Assembly (NCBI GenBank): GCA_041905785.1
Contig: JAYRKJ010000016.1
Location: 95,626-159,625, forward strand
From: Roseateles_B sp041905785
GTDB taxonomy: Bacteria > Pseudomonadota > Gammaproteobacteria > Burkholderiales > Burkholderiaceae_C
Reading direction: 5' to 3'
DNA length: 64,000 nt
This document shows, in pieces, positions 1-7,891 of the stretch. Made by a program: the position numbers and the translations under genes. The notes under the pieces were generated by a model that searched no databases, had not been told where the DNA came from, and was given only the letters and a program-made list of their open reading frames with translations. How positions within the stretch are numbered: position 1 is the stretch's first letter; each line of letters starts with the position of its first letter.

Positions 1-159
1 GTGCCTACGGCGCAGTCGGTGGCCCAGGACTTCGGCGGCATGAGCGTGCCCAGCGTCTGGCGCCACGGCCGCACGGCCGCCGCCAAGGTCGAGGCCCTGT
101 CGTCCAACGGCATGGACGAGATCGAGATCCCGGCCTTCCTGCGCAAGCAGGCTGACTGA
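1..159 (+). CDS. ftsZ: Cell division protein FtsZ, C-terminal end (partial)
   Basis: Only the last 52 codons lie in the window; the 5' part is outside. FtsZ is the tubulin-like GTPase that builds the division ring. The visible part is the disordered linker plus the conserved C-terminal peptide, ending in EIPAFLRKQAD, which is the segment that binds FtsA, ZipA and MinC in this family. The frame is open from base 1 and stops with TGA at 157-159. The assignment rests on the terminal motif and on lpxC following at 2553, as in other betaproteobacterial division clusters. Confidence 0.85.
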   Translation: MPTAQSVAQDFGGMSVPSVWRHGRTAAAKVEALSSNGMDEIEIPAFLRKQAD

Positions 160-227
160 GCGTCCAGCGAGCCTTGTCGCTCGCAGCCCCCGGCGAGTTG
201 TGCCCGCCGGTGGGTACCGCTGACTTC

Positions 228-274
228 ACCCGTCGCGCCCTACCTCCTTCAGGCGCGCACGGGTGTTTTTCTTT
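228..274 (+). terminator. Rho-independent terminator after ftsZ
   Basis: The arms at 228-239 and 252-264 pair over about 12 bases with one bulge, and the stem is followed by a T-rich tail at 266-273. It closes the division cluster transcript. A GTG at 263 lies inside the right arm, so it cannot sensibly be the start of the next gene. Confidence 0.75.
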
Positions 275-409
275 GTAAGTGCCGGCGGCGCGGCTTCGTT
301 TTTACGCGACGATCCCCACGCCTGGGCGGGACATCCACCTTGGCAGGCCCCGGTGCACGGCGCAGACTGGCGCCGCTTCGCGATTTGCGTGCCGCCCTCA
401 TCCGCTTCC

Positions 410-2524
410 ATGTCCTCTCCATTGCGCTCGTCCATGGCTGTTGCCGGGCGGCACCCTTGGCCAGATGCGTTCTGCTGCCTTGCGCGGGTGGGGCTGGTGC
501 GTGGGCTGCTGGCCGCACTGCTGTGCGTCGTGCAGGCGATGGCCTGGGCCCAGGTGCCGCCGCGCCTGCATCCCGAGCTGCCGGCCACGCGGGCCGGCGA
601 ACAGGCGCACAGCGCGGAACTGGCCGTGACGGCGCTGAGCGCCGAGGATCTGCAGGCCTGGTGGGCGGCGCTGCGCCGCATCGACGGCAGCAACGCGGCC
701 CTGCCGGCAGCCCTGCTGCCGCCGGCGCATCCCCAGGCTTGGCGGCAGGTGAGCCTGCCGGACATCCGCCAGCGCGCACTCAGCACCGACTTCTCCGGCC
801 CCGCCGAATACCAGATGCGCTGGTACCGCTTCCGCTACCGCGCACCCGAGGACCGCTGGCCCACCAGCGTGGCCCTGTACAGCCCCAAGGTCGTGAGCCT
901 GGCGACGGCGGTGCTGGTGCGCACCGAGGCCGGGTGGCGCCCCATCTACGACAACCAGGCCGGGGCGCGGGAGCAATGGGTGAGGCCGCTGTGGGCGCTG
1001 ATCCCCGGCGCGCTGACGGCCCTGCACGAGGGGCAGGACATGGAGATCGTGCTGGCCGTGCCCGTGCATCGCAAGGGCTTCTACACGGTCACCACGGCCT
1101 GGCTGGGCGCGCGCGAGGACCTGGAGCCCCTGGTCGAGCGGCGCTGGGCCCTGCAGATCGGCGTGCCGCAGGCCACGGGCCTCACGCTGGTCGTGCTGGC
1201 CGTGTTCTCGATCACGCTCTGGTGGCGCCGCAGGCAGGAGCCCGCCTATCTGCTCTTCACCCTGGCCAGCCTGGCCTGGCTGCTGCGCAATCTGCACTAC
1301 CACCTGGACACGCCGCGCAGCCTCAATGCCCTGGACTGGTTCTGGTGGCTGACCCATGCCTCCATGTCCTGGGTGATGCTGCTGACCTTCATGTTCGCGC
1401 TGCGCTTCGTGCCCACGCGCTACCGGCGTCTTGAACGCTTCGGCCTGGGCTTCGTGCTGGTGACGGGCGCGCTGACCCTGCCGGCCTGGGCCCGCTACTA
1501 CGACACCGTGGTGGCCCAGCACCTGGCCAATGGCGTCGTGGGCATCCTGGGCACGGGCTTCATGCTCAAGGTGGCCTGGGAGGCCCGCAGCCGCGAGCTG
1601 TGGGTCATCGTCGCCGCCCTGGTGATCGGCCTGGCGCTGGGCGTGCATGACCTGGGACTGTTGGCGGGCTGGGGCTGGCCCGAACACATCTACCTGATGC
1701 CCTTCAGCACGCTGATCATCGTGGCCAGCTTTCTCTATGCCGTGCGCGGGCGCTACCTGGGCGCGCTGAGCCAGGTCGAGCAGTCCAACGAGCACCTGGC
1801 CCTGCGCCTGGCCGAGCAGGGCCGGCAGCTCTCGGCCCAGCACGAACGCCTGCGCGAGGCCGAGCGCCAGCAGGCCCTGCTGCTGGAGCGCCAGCGACTG
1901 ATGCAGGACATGCACGACGGCCTGGGCTCCTCCCTGCTCTCGGCCATGGTGGCTGTGGAACAGGGGCGCATGGCACAGGCCACGGTGGTCGAGGTGCTGC
2001 GCGAATGCGTGGACGATCTGCGCCTGGTGATCGATTCCCTGGAGCCGGTGGGCCACGACCTCGTCTCCCTGCTGGCCACCATGCGCTACCGCCTGGCCAA
2101 GCGCCTGCAGGGTTCGGGCCTGGTGATGGAGTGGGACGTGCAAGACCTGCCCCCGCTGCCCTGGCTGGAGCCGCCCGATGCCCTGCATGTGCTGCGCCTG
2201 CTGCAGGAGGCGCTCAACAACGTGCTCAAGCATGCCCACGCGCAGCGCGTGCGCATTGCCACGCGGGACCTTGGCGATCGCATCGAGATCCGCGTGGAGG
2301 ATGACGGTCAGGGCTTCGACATGGTCAGCGCGCGCAAGGGCCGCGGCCTGCGCAACCAGGTCAAGCGGGCCCAGCGCCTGGGGGGCACCCTGCATGTCGA
2401 GAGCGCGCCAGGCCAGGGCACGCGGCTCAGCCTGCGGCTGCCGGTGCGCAAGGACGAGCCGGCGGCGCCTGCCGGCGACGTGGGCCTTGGCTCCCCGGCC
2501 CCCGAAAGACCTGCCGAGGGCTGA
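410..2524 (+). CDS. 7TM-DISM type membrane sensor histidine kinase
   Basis: Predicted 704-residue sensor kinase. An N-terminal signal/anchor is followed by an extracytoplasmic sensing region of the 7TMR-DISM kind (about residues 45-240), then a block of about seven hydrophobic helices (about 245-450), a short coiled coil, a HisKA_3 dimerisation domain with the phospho-acceptor in MQDMHDGLG (His502), and a HATPase_c domain with the N-box EALNNVLKHAHA and the DDGQGFD loop. HisKA_3 kinases normally partner NarL/LuxR-type regulators; none is adjacent, so it is an orphan here. I start at the ATG at 410; an upstream GTG at 263 falls in the ftsZ terminator. It sits between ftsZ and lpxC, which is unusual. 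The signal sensed is unknown. Confidence 0.85.
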   Translation: MSSPLRSSMAVAGRHPWPDAFCCLARVGLVRGLLAALLCVVQAMAWAQVPPRLHPELPATRAGEQAHSAELAVTALSAEDLQAWWAALRRIDGSNAALPAALLPPAHPQAWRQVSLPDIRQRALSTDFSGPAEYQMRWYRFRYRAPEDRWPTSVALYSPKVVSLATAVLVRTEAGWRPIYDNQAGAREQWVRPLWALIPGALTALHEGQDMEIVLAVPVHRKGFYTVTTAWLGAREDLEPLVERRWALQIGVPQATGLTLVVLAVFSITLWWRRRQEPAYLLFTLASLAWLLRNLHYHLDTPRSLNALDWFWWLTHASMSWVMLLTFMFALRFVPTRYRRLERFGLGFVLVTGALTLPAWARYYDTVVAQHLANGVVGILGTGFMLKVAWEARSRELWVIVAALVIGLALGVHDLGLLAGWGWPEHIYLMPFSTLIIVASFLYAVRGRYLGALSQVEQSNEHLALRLAEQGRQLSAQHERLREAERQQALLLERQRLMQDMHDGLGSSLLSAMVAVEQGRMAQATVVEVLRECVDDLRLVIDSLEPVGHDLVSLLATMRYRLAKRLQGSGLVMEWDVQDLPPLPWLEPPDALHVLRLLQEALNNVLKHAHAQRVRIATRDLGDRIEIRVEDDGQGFDMVSARKGRGLRNQVKRAQRLGGTLHVESAPGQGTRLSLRLPVRKDEPAAPAGDVGLGSPAPERPAEG
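2140..2154 (-). repeat. Dispersed 15-nt motif, copy 1
   Basis: Reads GCAAGACCTGCCCCC on the + strand, one base off the consensus GGGGTCAGGTCTTGC read on the minus strand. It lies inside the sensor kinase, encoding VQDLPP with a CAA glutamine codon. Confidence 0.5.
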
Positions 2525-2552
2525 GCAAGGACTGATCGCCGACAATAGGCCC

Positions 2553-3488
2553 ATGCTGAAGCAAAGAACCCTGAAGTCGCTGACCCGCGCCGTCGGCGTG
2601 GGCATCCACAGCGGCCAGAAGGTCGAGATGACGCTGCGGCCCGCCGCGCCGGATACCGGCATCGTCTTTCGCCGCATCGACCTCAACACGCCGGTGGACA
2701 TCCCCGTGCGCGCCGACACGGTCTGCGACACCCGCATGGCCACCACGGTCAGCCCGGGCGGCGATCCCGGCGCGCCGCGGGTGCAGACCATCGAGCACCT
2801 GCTCTCGGCCTGCGCCGGCCTGGGCCTGGACAACCTCTATGTCGACATCAATGCCGACGAGGTGCCCATCCTCGACGGTTCGGCCGCCAGCTACGTCTTC
2901 CTGCTGCAAAGCGCCGGCATCCAGCTGCAGGATGCGCCCAAGCGTTTCCTGCGCGTCAAGAAGACGGTGGAAGTGCGGCAAGGCGAGGGCAAGCGCCTGA
3001 TGTGGGCGCGGCTGGAGCCGCACCATGGCTACACGCTGTCCTTCCAGATCGAGTTCGACAACCCCGCGGTGTCCGCCACCGGTCAGCAGTTCAGCTTCGA
3101 CATGGGCTCCGGCCAGTACAAGAAGCAGATCGCGCGGGCCCGCACCTTCGGCATGACCAAGGACATCGAGCTGATGCGCTCCCGCGGCCTGACGCTGGGC
3201 GGCGCCATGGACAACGCCATCGTGGTCGACGACTACCGCGTGCTCAATGCCGACGGCCTTCGCTACGACGACGAATTCGTCAAGCACAAGATCCTGGACG
3301 CCATTGGCGACATGCACGTCGCCGGCCACCCCATGCTGGGTGCCTACACCTCCTTCAAGGGCGGCCACGCCCTGAACAACCAGCTGCTGCGCACCCTGCT
3401 GGCCGACGAGGCCAACTACGAGGTCGTCAGCTTCGAAGACGAACGCGAGGCGCCGCAGGGTTTTGCGGAGCTGGCGCCGGCGTGGTGA
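2553..3488 (+). CDS. lpxC: UDP-3-O-acyl-N-acetylglucosamine deacetylase LpxC
   Basis: Zinc-dependent deacetylase that catalyses the committed step of lipid A synthesis in the cytoplasm. It is 311 residues, the usual family length. The zinc ligands and catalytic residues are visible: the TIEHLLSA motif (catalytic Glu81, zinc His82), HKILDAIGD (zinc His245, Lys246, zinc Asp249) and GHALNN (His272). The start ATG gives MLKQRTLKSL, a typical LpxC beginning. It follows the sensor kinase by 28 bases and precedes a small membrane protein by 20 bases. Stability control by FtsH is known in E. coli, but the E. coli C-terminal degron cannot be assumed here. Confidence 0.97.
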   Translation: MLKQRTLKSLTRAVGVGIHSGQKVEMTLRPAAPDTGIVFRRIDLNTPVDIPVRADTVCDTRMATTVSPGGDPGAPRVQTIEHLLSACAGLGLDNLYVDINADEVPILDGSAASYVFLLQSAGIQLQDAPKRFLRVKKTVEVRQGEGKRLMWARLEPHHGYTLSFQIEFDNPAVSATGQQFSFDMGSGQYKKQIARARTFGMTKDIELMRSRGLTLGGAMDNAIVVDDYRVLNADGLRYDDEFVKHKILDAIGDMHVAGHPMLGAYTSFKGGHALNNQLLRTLLADEANYEVVSFEDEREAPQGFAELAPAW

Positions 3489-3508
3489 GCTGAGGGGGGA
3501 CTGCCGTC

Positions 3509-3694
3509 ATGATGCTCTTCCGCCTCGTCTTCGGCCTGCTCCTGCTGGGCGCGCTGCTGTGCTTTGCGATGTACATCGGCACGCGCCAGCCCCTGTGGCG
3601 CCGCCGCGGGCAGCTGCTGGTCAAGTGGACCCTGCTGGCGGCCTTCGGCTTCTTCGGCGTGCTGCTACTGGAACGCCTGGCCGTGATGCTTTGA
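3509..3694 (+). CDS. Small two-helix membrane protein, unknown function
   Basis: This predicted protein of 61 residues lies 20 bases after lpxC in the same direction, so it is probably co-transcribed with it. The sequence has two hydrophobic segments (about residues 3-21 and 38-57) joined by a basic loop rich in Arg and Lys, which suggests a hairpin in the inner membrane with the loop in the cytoplasm. I do not recognise a named family. A role next to lipid A synthesis is only suggested by position. A GGGG-rich stretch upstream of the ATG can serve as a weak ribosome binding site. Confidence 0.6.
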   Translation: MMLFRLVFGLLLLGALLCFAMYIGTRQPLWRRRGQLLVKWTLLAAFGFFGVLLLERLAVML

Positions 3695-3699
3695 ACGCA

Positions 3700-3718
3700 G
3701 GCGGCCGGGCAGGCCGCC
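3700..3718. terminator. Hairpin between convergent genes
   Basis: A 7-bp GC-only stem (GGCGGCC / GGCCGCC) with a 5-base loop sits between the small membrane gene and the convergent ABC exporter. It has no T-run, so termination by it is uncertain. Confidence 0.3.
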
Positions 3719-3722
3719 GCGC

Positions 3723-5546
3723 TCACTCCTCCAGCGCCTGCAACTGCACGAGCCGCTGGTAGATCCCGCCCTCGATGTCCATCAGCGCCTCGTGCGTGCC
3801 GCGCTCGGCCAGGCGGCCGTGGTTGAGCACCAGGATCTGGTCCGCCTCGCGGATGGTCGAGAGCCGGTGCGCGATGGCGATCACGCTGACCTGGCCGTGC
3901 AGCTCGCGCAGGGCTTGCGAGATCAGCGCCTCGGTGGCGCTGTCGATGCTGGCCGTGGCCTCGTCCAGAAAGAGCACTCGCGGCGCGCCGGCCAGGGCGC
4001 GGGCCATGGCGATGAGCTGCTTCTGGCCGGTGGACACCCGCGCGCCGCCTTCACCCAGCAAGGTGTCGTAGCCCTGGGGCAGGCTGTCGATGTAGTCGTG
4101 GATGCGGGCCTGGCGGGCCGCCCGGACCATGGCTTTCTCGGAGATGTCGCGGCCCATGGTGATGTTCTCGCGCGCCGAGGCGGCCATCAGATAGGGCTCC
4201 TGCGGCACCAGGCCCACGGCGTCACGGAAGGCGGCGTCAGGGATGTGGGCCAGGGGCTGGCCGTCGATCAAGACCTGACCCCGCTGAGCCTGGTAGAAGC
4301 GCAGCAGCAGGGACAGCAGGGTGCTCTTGCCCGAGCCCGTGTGGCCGACGATGCCGGTGAAGCTGCCGGCGGGGAAGTGCAGGTCCAGGTCCTTGAGCAC
4401 CCACAGGGGCTGGCCCTCGGGCGTGTCCTTGTAGGCGAAGCGCAGGCGCTCCACGCTCAGCTCGCCGCGCGTAATGCGCGCCGCGTCCCGTTGCTGGCTG
4501 TCCTCGCCCGCCTCCTGCAGCAGGGCGCGCACCCGCGAAGCCGCCACCATGGACTGCTGCAGCTGCCCGAACTGCATGGTGATCTGGATCAGCGGCTCCA
4601 CCACCCGCGAGATGTAGCTGAGGAAGGCATAGAGCAGGCCCACCTCCATGGCCTCGCCCAGGCCGGCCACATGCAGCGCCTCGCGCTGGCCGAAGCCGTA
4701 GATCAGGGTGATGATCAACAGCACATTGAGCAGGTCCAGCGCCGGGCGCAGCAGCCAGGCATTGGCGCGCAGCTCGGACACGCGGGCCTCCCAGTGCCGG
4801 CCATTGGTCTGCTCGAAGCGCTGGGCAAATCGCCCCGCCGCGCCGGTGGCCTGCAGCACGGCCATGCCGGCCAGGCTTTCGGCCATCTGGGCGTTGATGT
4901 CCGAGCGCAGTTCGCGCGCGCGCTGCACCGCCGGCGCGCTCCAGCGCTGGTAGAGCCAGATGATCAGCACGCTGGCCGGCACCAGGGCCAGCACGATGAG
5001 CATCAGCCGCCAATCCAGCCAGGCCATGGCCGCGAGGGCGCCCAGGATCACGAGGCTGGAGTCCAGCATCACGTAGAGCACCTGGCGGTAGAGCTGGTTG
5101 ACGGCCTCGGTGTCGTTGGTGACGCGGCTCAGCAGCTGGCCCGAGATGGAGCGGTCGAAGAAGGCCATGGGCAGGCCCATGACGTGGGCGAAGACGCGGT
5201 CGCGCAGACGCAGCACCGAGCGCCGCGCCACGCCGGCCATGCGGGTCAGTTGCGCGTAACGCACCCAGGAAGCGATCCAGCCGCAAGCCAGCAGCCCCGC
5301 CAGCAGCGCGGCCATGGCGGGCAGCTCGAACTGCCGGGGCAGCAGGTGCTCGTCGATGAAGCGCTTGCCCAGGGCCGGCCCAAGGGCCTCCAGGCCAGCG
5401 GCGATCAGCAGCCACAGCGCACCCCAGCGCAGGCTGCGCTTTTCAGGGCGGGCGGCATCCAGCAGCAGGCCCACGGCCTGCCAGGGGCTGGGCGCGGGCG
5501 GGGTGGGCGGCTGGCCCGGCAGCTTGTTCTTGTCCTCAGGCTGCAT
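3723..5546 (-). CDS. mdlB: ABC exporter half-transporter, MdlB/SmdB-like
   Basis: About 607 residues: an N-terminal ABC exporter membrane domain with six helices (about residues 30-320), then a nucleotide-binding domain. Walker A is GHTGSGKST, the signature is the atypical VSTGQKQ, and Walker B is VLFLDEATASID, with the catalytic Glu kept. The start MQPEDKNKLP overlaps the end of the upstream partner by 11 bases, typical of translational coupling. The partner has a degenerate catalytic site, so the two probably form one asymmetric heterodimer. The substrate is unknown; the MdlAB/SmdAB family exports lipophilic compounds or drugs. A more upstream start at 5588 is open but lies well inside the partner gene. 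Confidence 0.85.
   Translation of the reverse strand: MQPEDKNKLPGQPPTPPAPSPWQAVGLLLDAARPEKRSLRWGALWLLIAAGLEALGPALGKRFIDEHLLPRQFELPAMAALLAGLLACGWIASWVRYAQLTRMAGVARRSVLRLRDRVFAHVMGLPMAFFDRSISGQLLSRVTNDTEAVNQLYRQVLYVMLDSSLVILGALAAMAWLDWRLMLIVLALVPASVLIIWLYQRWSAPAVQRARELRSDINAQMAESLAGMAVLQATGAAGRFAQRFEQTNGRHWEARVSELRANAWLLRPALDLLNVLLIITLIYGFGQREALHVAGLGEAMEVGLLYAFLSYISRVVEPLIQITMQFGQLQQSMVAASRVRALLQEAGEDSQQRDAARITRGELSVERLRFAYKDTPEGQPLWVLKDLDLHFPAGSFTGIVGHTGSGKSTLLSLLLRFYQAQRGQVLIDGQPLAHIPDAAFRDAVGLVPQEPYLMAASARENITMGRDISEKAMVRAARQARIHDYIDSLPQGYDTLLGEGGARVSTGQKQLIAMARALAGAPRVLFLDEATASIDSATEALISQALRELHGQVSVIAIAHRLSTIREADQILVLNHGRLAERGTHEALMDIEGGIYQRLVQLQALEE
4268..4282 (-). repeat. Dispersed 15-nt motif, copy 2
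   Basis: In the coding direction of the exporter this reads GGGGTCAGGTCTTGA and encodes GQVLID, a conserved stretch after the Walker A region. It uses CAG GTC TTG, where GTG and CTG would be the commoner codons here. Confidence 0.5.
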
Positions 5547-7287
5547 CGAGCGAGGCCTCCAGTTGTTGATAGCGCCACTGCGCGGCATACCAGCCGCCCA
5601 GGGCCAGCAGGGCCTCGTGCGTGCCGCGTTCGACGATGCGGCCGGCCTTCAGCACCACGATCTCATCGGCTTCCATCACCGCGCTGAGGCGGTGGCTCAC
5701 CACCACCAGGCCGCGCTCGGGATGCCGCTGGCGCAGCTCGCGCAGGTGGGCCAGGATCTGCGTCTCGGTGCCGGTGTCCACCGCGGAGAGGGCGTCGTCC
5801 AGCATCAGCAATGGCGCTTCGCTGAGCAGGGCGCGGGCAATGGCCACGCGCTGGCGCTGGCCGCCGGAGAGCGTCACGCCACGCTCGCCGACCAGGGTCT
5901 CGTACCCGTGGGGCAGGGCGGCGATGTCCTCGTGCACCGCGGCCAGCCGGGCCGCCTGCTCGATGGCCTCGCGCGGGGCCTCGGGGCGGGCCAGGGCGAT
6001 GTTCTCGGCAATGGAGGCCGAGAACAGGAAGGGCTCCTGCGGCACCCAGGCGATGCCGCGGCGCAGGGCCTCCAGGCGCACGTCGACCAGGGGCAGTTGC
6101 CCCAGCAAGACCTGACCCTCGTCGGGCTCGAACTGGCGCAGCAGCAGCTTCAGCAGGGTGGACTTGCCGGCGCCGGTCGGCCCCACGATGCCCAGGGTGC
6201 GGCCGGGCGCCAGGCTCAGGCTGACGCTGCCAAGGGAGGCGCGCTCGCTGCCGGGATAGGTGAAGCGCAGGTCCTGCAGCAGCAGGGGCACTTCGGTGGG
6301 CATGGCCAGCCTCCCGCCGTCCTGCAGGCTCAGCGGCGCGTCCAGCACCGGCTGCAGACGGCCCCAGGCGGCGCGTCCGCGTTCCAGCAGGGACAAGACC
6401 CAGCCCGCCGCGAACATGGGCCAGATCAGCTGGCCCAGGTACATGGTGAAGCTGGTCAGCTGGCCGATGCTGAGCTCCTCGCGGGCCACCAGCCAGCCGC
6501 CCAGGCCCAGGGCGATGACGGTGGCAGCGGTCAGCGCCATGCCCACCGCCGGTTCATAGGCCGCCTCCCAGCGCTGGGCGCGGAAGGCGGCTTCGCCGGC
6601 GTGGTCGGCCAGCTCATGGAACTGGCGGCCTGCGCGGGGAATCAGACCCAGCGCGCGCAGGGTGCGCACGCCGGCCAGGCTTTCCTGCGCATGCTGGTTG
6701 AGCGCGGAGAAGCGGGCCAGGGAGTCCTTCCAGGCGAGGTGCACGTGGTTGGAGATGAACCAGAAGGCCAGGGCCATCAGCGGAAAGGGTATGAGGGCCG
6801 CCAGCCCCAGCCGCCAGTCCACGCCCAGGGTCATCATGCTCAGCACCAGGACCAGCGTCAGGCTGCCGTCGAAGGCCGCCAGCAAGGCTTCGCCGGCGGC
6901 CATCTCGACGGCGTCGATGTCATTGGTGGCCAGCGCCATCAGGTCGCCGCTGCGCTGGGCCTGGAAGAAGCCGGGACCCTGCAGGGTCATGCGTTCATAG
7001 AGCCGCGTGCGCAGCTCGCGGCCCAGCCGGTAGGCGGCGGCAAAGAGCTGCAGACGCCAGCCCACCCGCAGCAGATAGATGGACAGACCGGCGCCCAGCA
7101 GCAGGCCCAGCTGCATCAACAGGTCCGGCCCCTGCAGCCGGCTCTGGGCCAGGCCATCGACCAGATGACCCACCTGGCGCGGGATCCAGACGGTCAGCAG
7201 CGCGATGGTGGCCAGCATCACGGCAGACGAAGCATAGGCACGCCAGTGCCGGGCCACGAAGGCCGAAATGAGGCGGGTGAGTGTCAT
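5536..7287 (-). CDS. mdlA: ABC exporter half-transporter, MdlA/SmdA-like
   Basis: 583 residues with the standard exporter order: a membrane domain (about residues 15-310), then a nucleotide-binding domain with Walker A GPTGAGKST, signature LSGGQRQRV and Walker B LLMLDDALSAVD. The residue after Walker B is Asp where active ATPase sites have Glu, as in E. coli MdlA, so one of the two ATP sites of the heterodimer is probably weak. It is the first gene of a two-gene operon with the MdlB-like partner, overlapping by 11 bases. No regulator is adjacent. The substrate cannot be told from sequence. Confidence 0.85.
   Translation of the reverse strand: MTLTRLISAFVARHWRAYASSAVMLATIALLTVWIPRQVGHLVDGLAQSRLQGPDLLMQLGLLLGAGLSIYLLRVGWRLQLFAAAYRLGRELRTRLYERMTLQGPGFFQAQRSGDLMALATNDIDAVEMAAGEALLAAFDGSLTLVLVLSMMTLGVDWRLGLAALIPFPLMALAFWFISNHVHLAWKDSLARFSALNQHAQESLAGVRTLRALGLIPRAGRQFHELADHAGEAAFRAQRWEAAYEPAVGMALTAATVIALGLGGWLVAREELSIGQLTSFTMYLGQLIWPMFAAGWVLSLLERGRAAWGRLQPVLDAPLSLQDGGRLAMPTEVPLLLQDLRFTYPGSERASLGSVSLSLAPGRTLGIVGPTGAGKSTLLKLLLRQFEPDEGQVLLGQLPLVDVRLEALRRGIAWVPQEPFLFSASIAENIALARPEAPREAIEQAARLAAVHEDIAALPHGYETLVGERGVTLSGGQRQRVAIARALLSEAPLLMLDDALSAVDTGTETQILAHLRELRQRHPERGLVVVSHRLSAVMEADEIVVLKAGRIVERGTHEALLALGGWYAAQWRYQQLEASLDAA
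6105..6119 (-). repeat. Dispersed 15-nt motif, copy 3
   Basis: Reads AGGGTCAGGTCTTGC in the coding direction of the MdlA-like gene, encoding EGQVLLG, again with GTC TTG codons. Confidence 0.5.
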
Positions 7288-7891
7288 GGGGGGCGGAGCT
7301 TAAGCGCTTCCGGCATGGAGAGGCGCCGCTCATTGTGCCAAGCCCGGCCAATTGGCATCCAAAGGTGACGGTGGCGGCGGGCGACAGCCGCGCCAGGCCG
7401 GCTGTTGCCCATCTTTCACATGGTTTGCCCCAGGGAAAGTCAGCGGGCCGCACGCCCGCGGATGGGGCAGGGCCGGCGGTGCGCGGCGCAGCGCTCCGAT
7501 GAACAGGGCAGTCCGCTGAAGGCTGCATGACTCCAGACTGCGCCAGATCGACGCAGTGCCGGTTCCGGCGCCTGGGGAGCAAGACCTGCCCCCCACGTTT
7601 TGGCGCGTGAATTTGTCACAAGTGCTGGCTAGCATGCGCGAGCGCCGTGGCAGAGGTCGTGGGCCGGGCGCACACCGTGCAGCGGCGACGATGCAGTCCT
7701 GTCGCCACGGCGTCTCGGGAGGGGAAGGCTGGCAGCGGGCGTGTGCCAAAGGGTGTGACGGGAAACCGCAAACCTTTGCGACAACACCGGAGCAGGCGGC
7801 GCATCCCTCATGAGGGGCCAGGGCAGCAGGGCGGGCGCGTCCGGCCTGACCCCGCGTGCACGGCGGTCTCACCCTCCAGGCAGCAGTCGAG
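7288..7891. other. Intergenic region between divergent exporter and nuclease genes
   Basis: About 600 bases without a convincing gene; short open frames here lack ribosome binding sites and family features. It must hold the promoters of both flanking transcripts, but I see no clear -35/-10 pair. It contains one copy of the dispersed motif at 7579-7593. Confidence 0.5.
7579..7593 (-). repeat. Dispersed 15-nt motif, copy 4 (intergenic)
   Basis: Reads GCAAGACCTGCCCCC on the + strand. This is one of the few copies outside a gene. Confidence 0.5.

Noticed and set aside
263..409. A GTG start at 263 giving a 49-residue longer sensor kinase.
   Set aside because: The GTG is inside the right arm of the ftsZ terminator, and the extra residues lie before a good signal peptide.
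398..2833. A very long open frame on the minus strand across the sensor kinase and lpxC.
   Set aside because: It is a composition effect of GC-rich codons on the opposite strand; the + strand frames have clear catalytic motifs and the minus frame has none.
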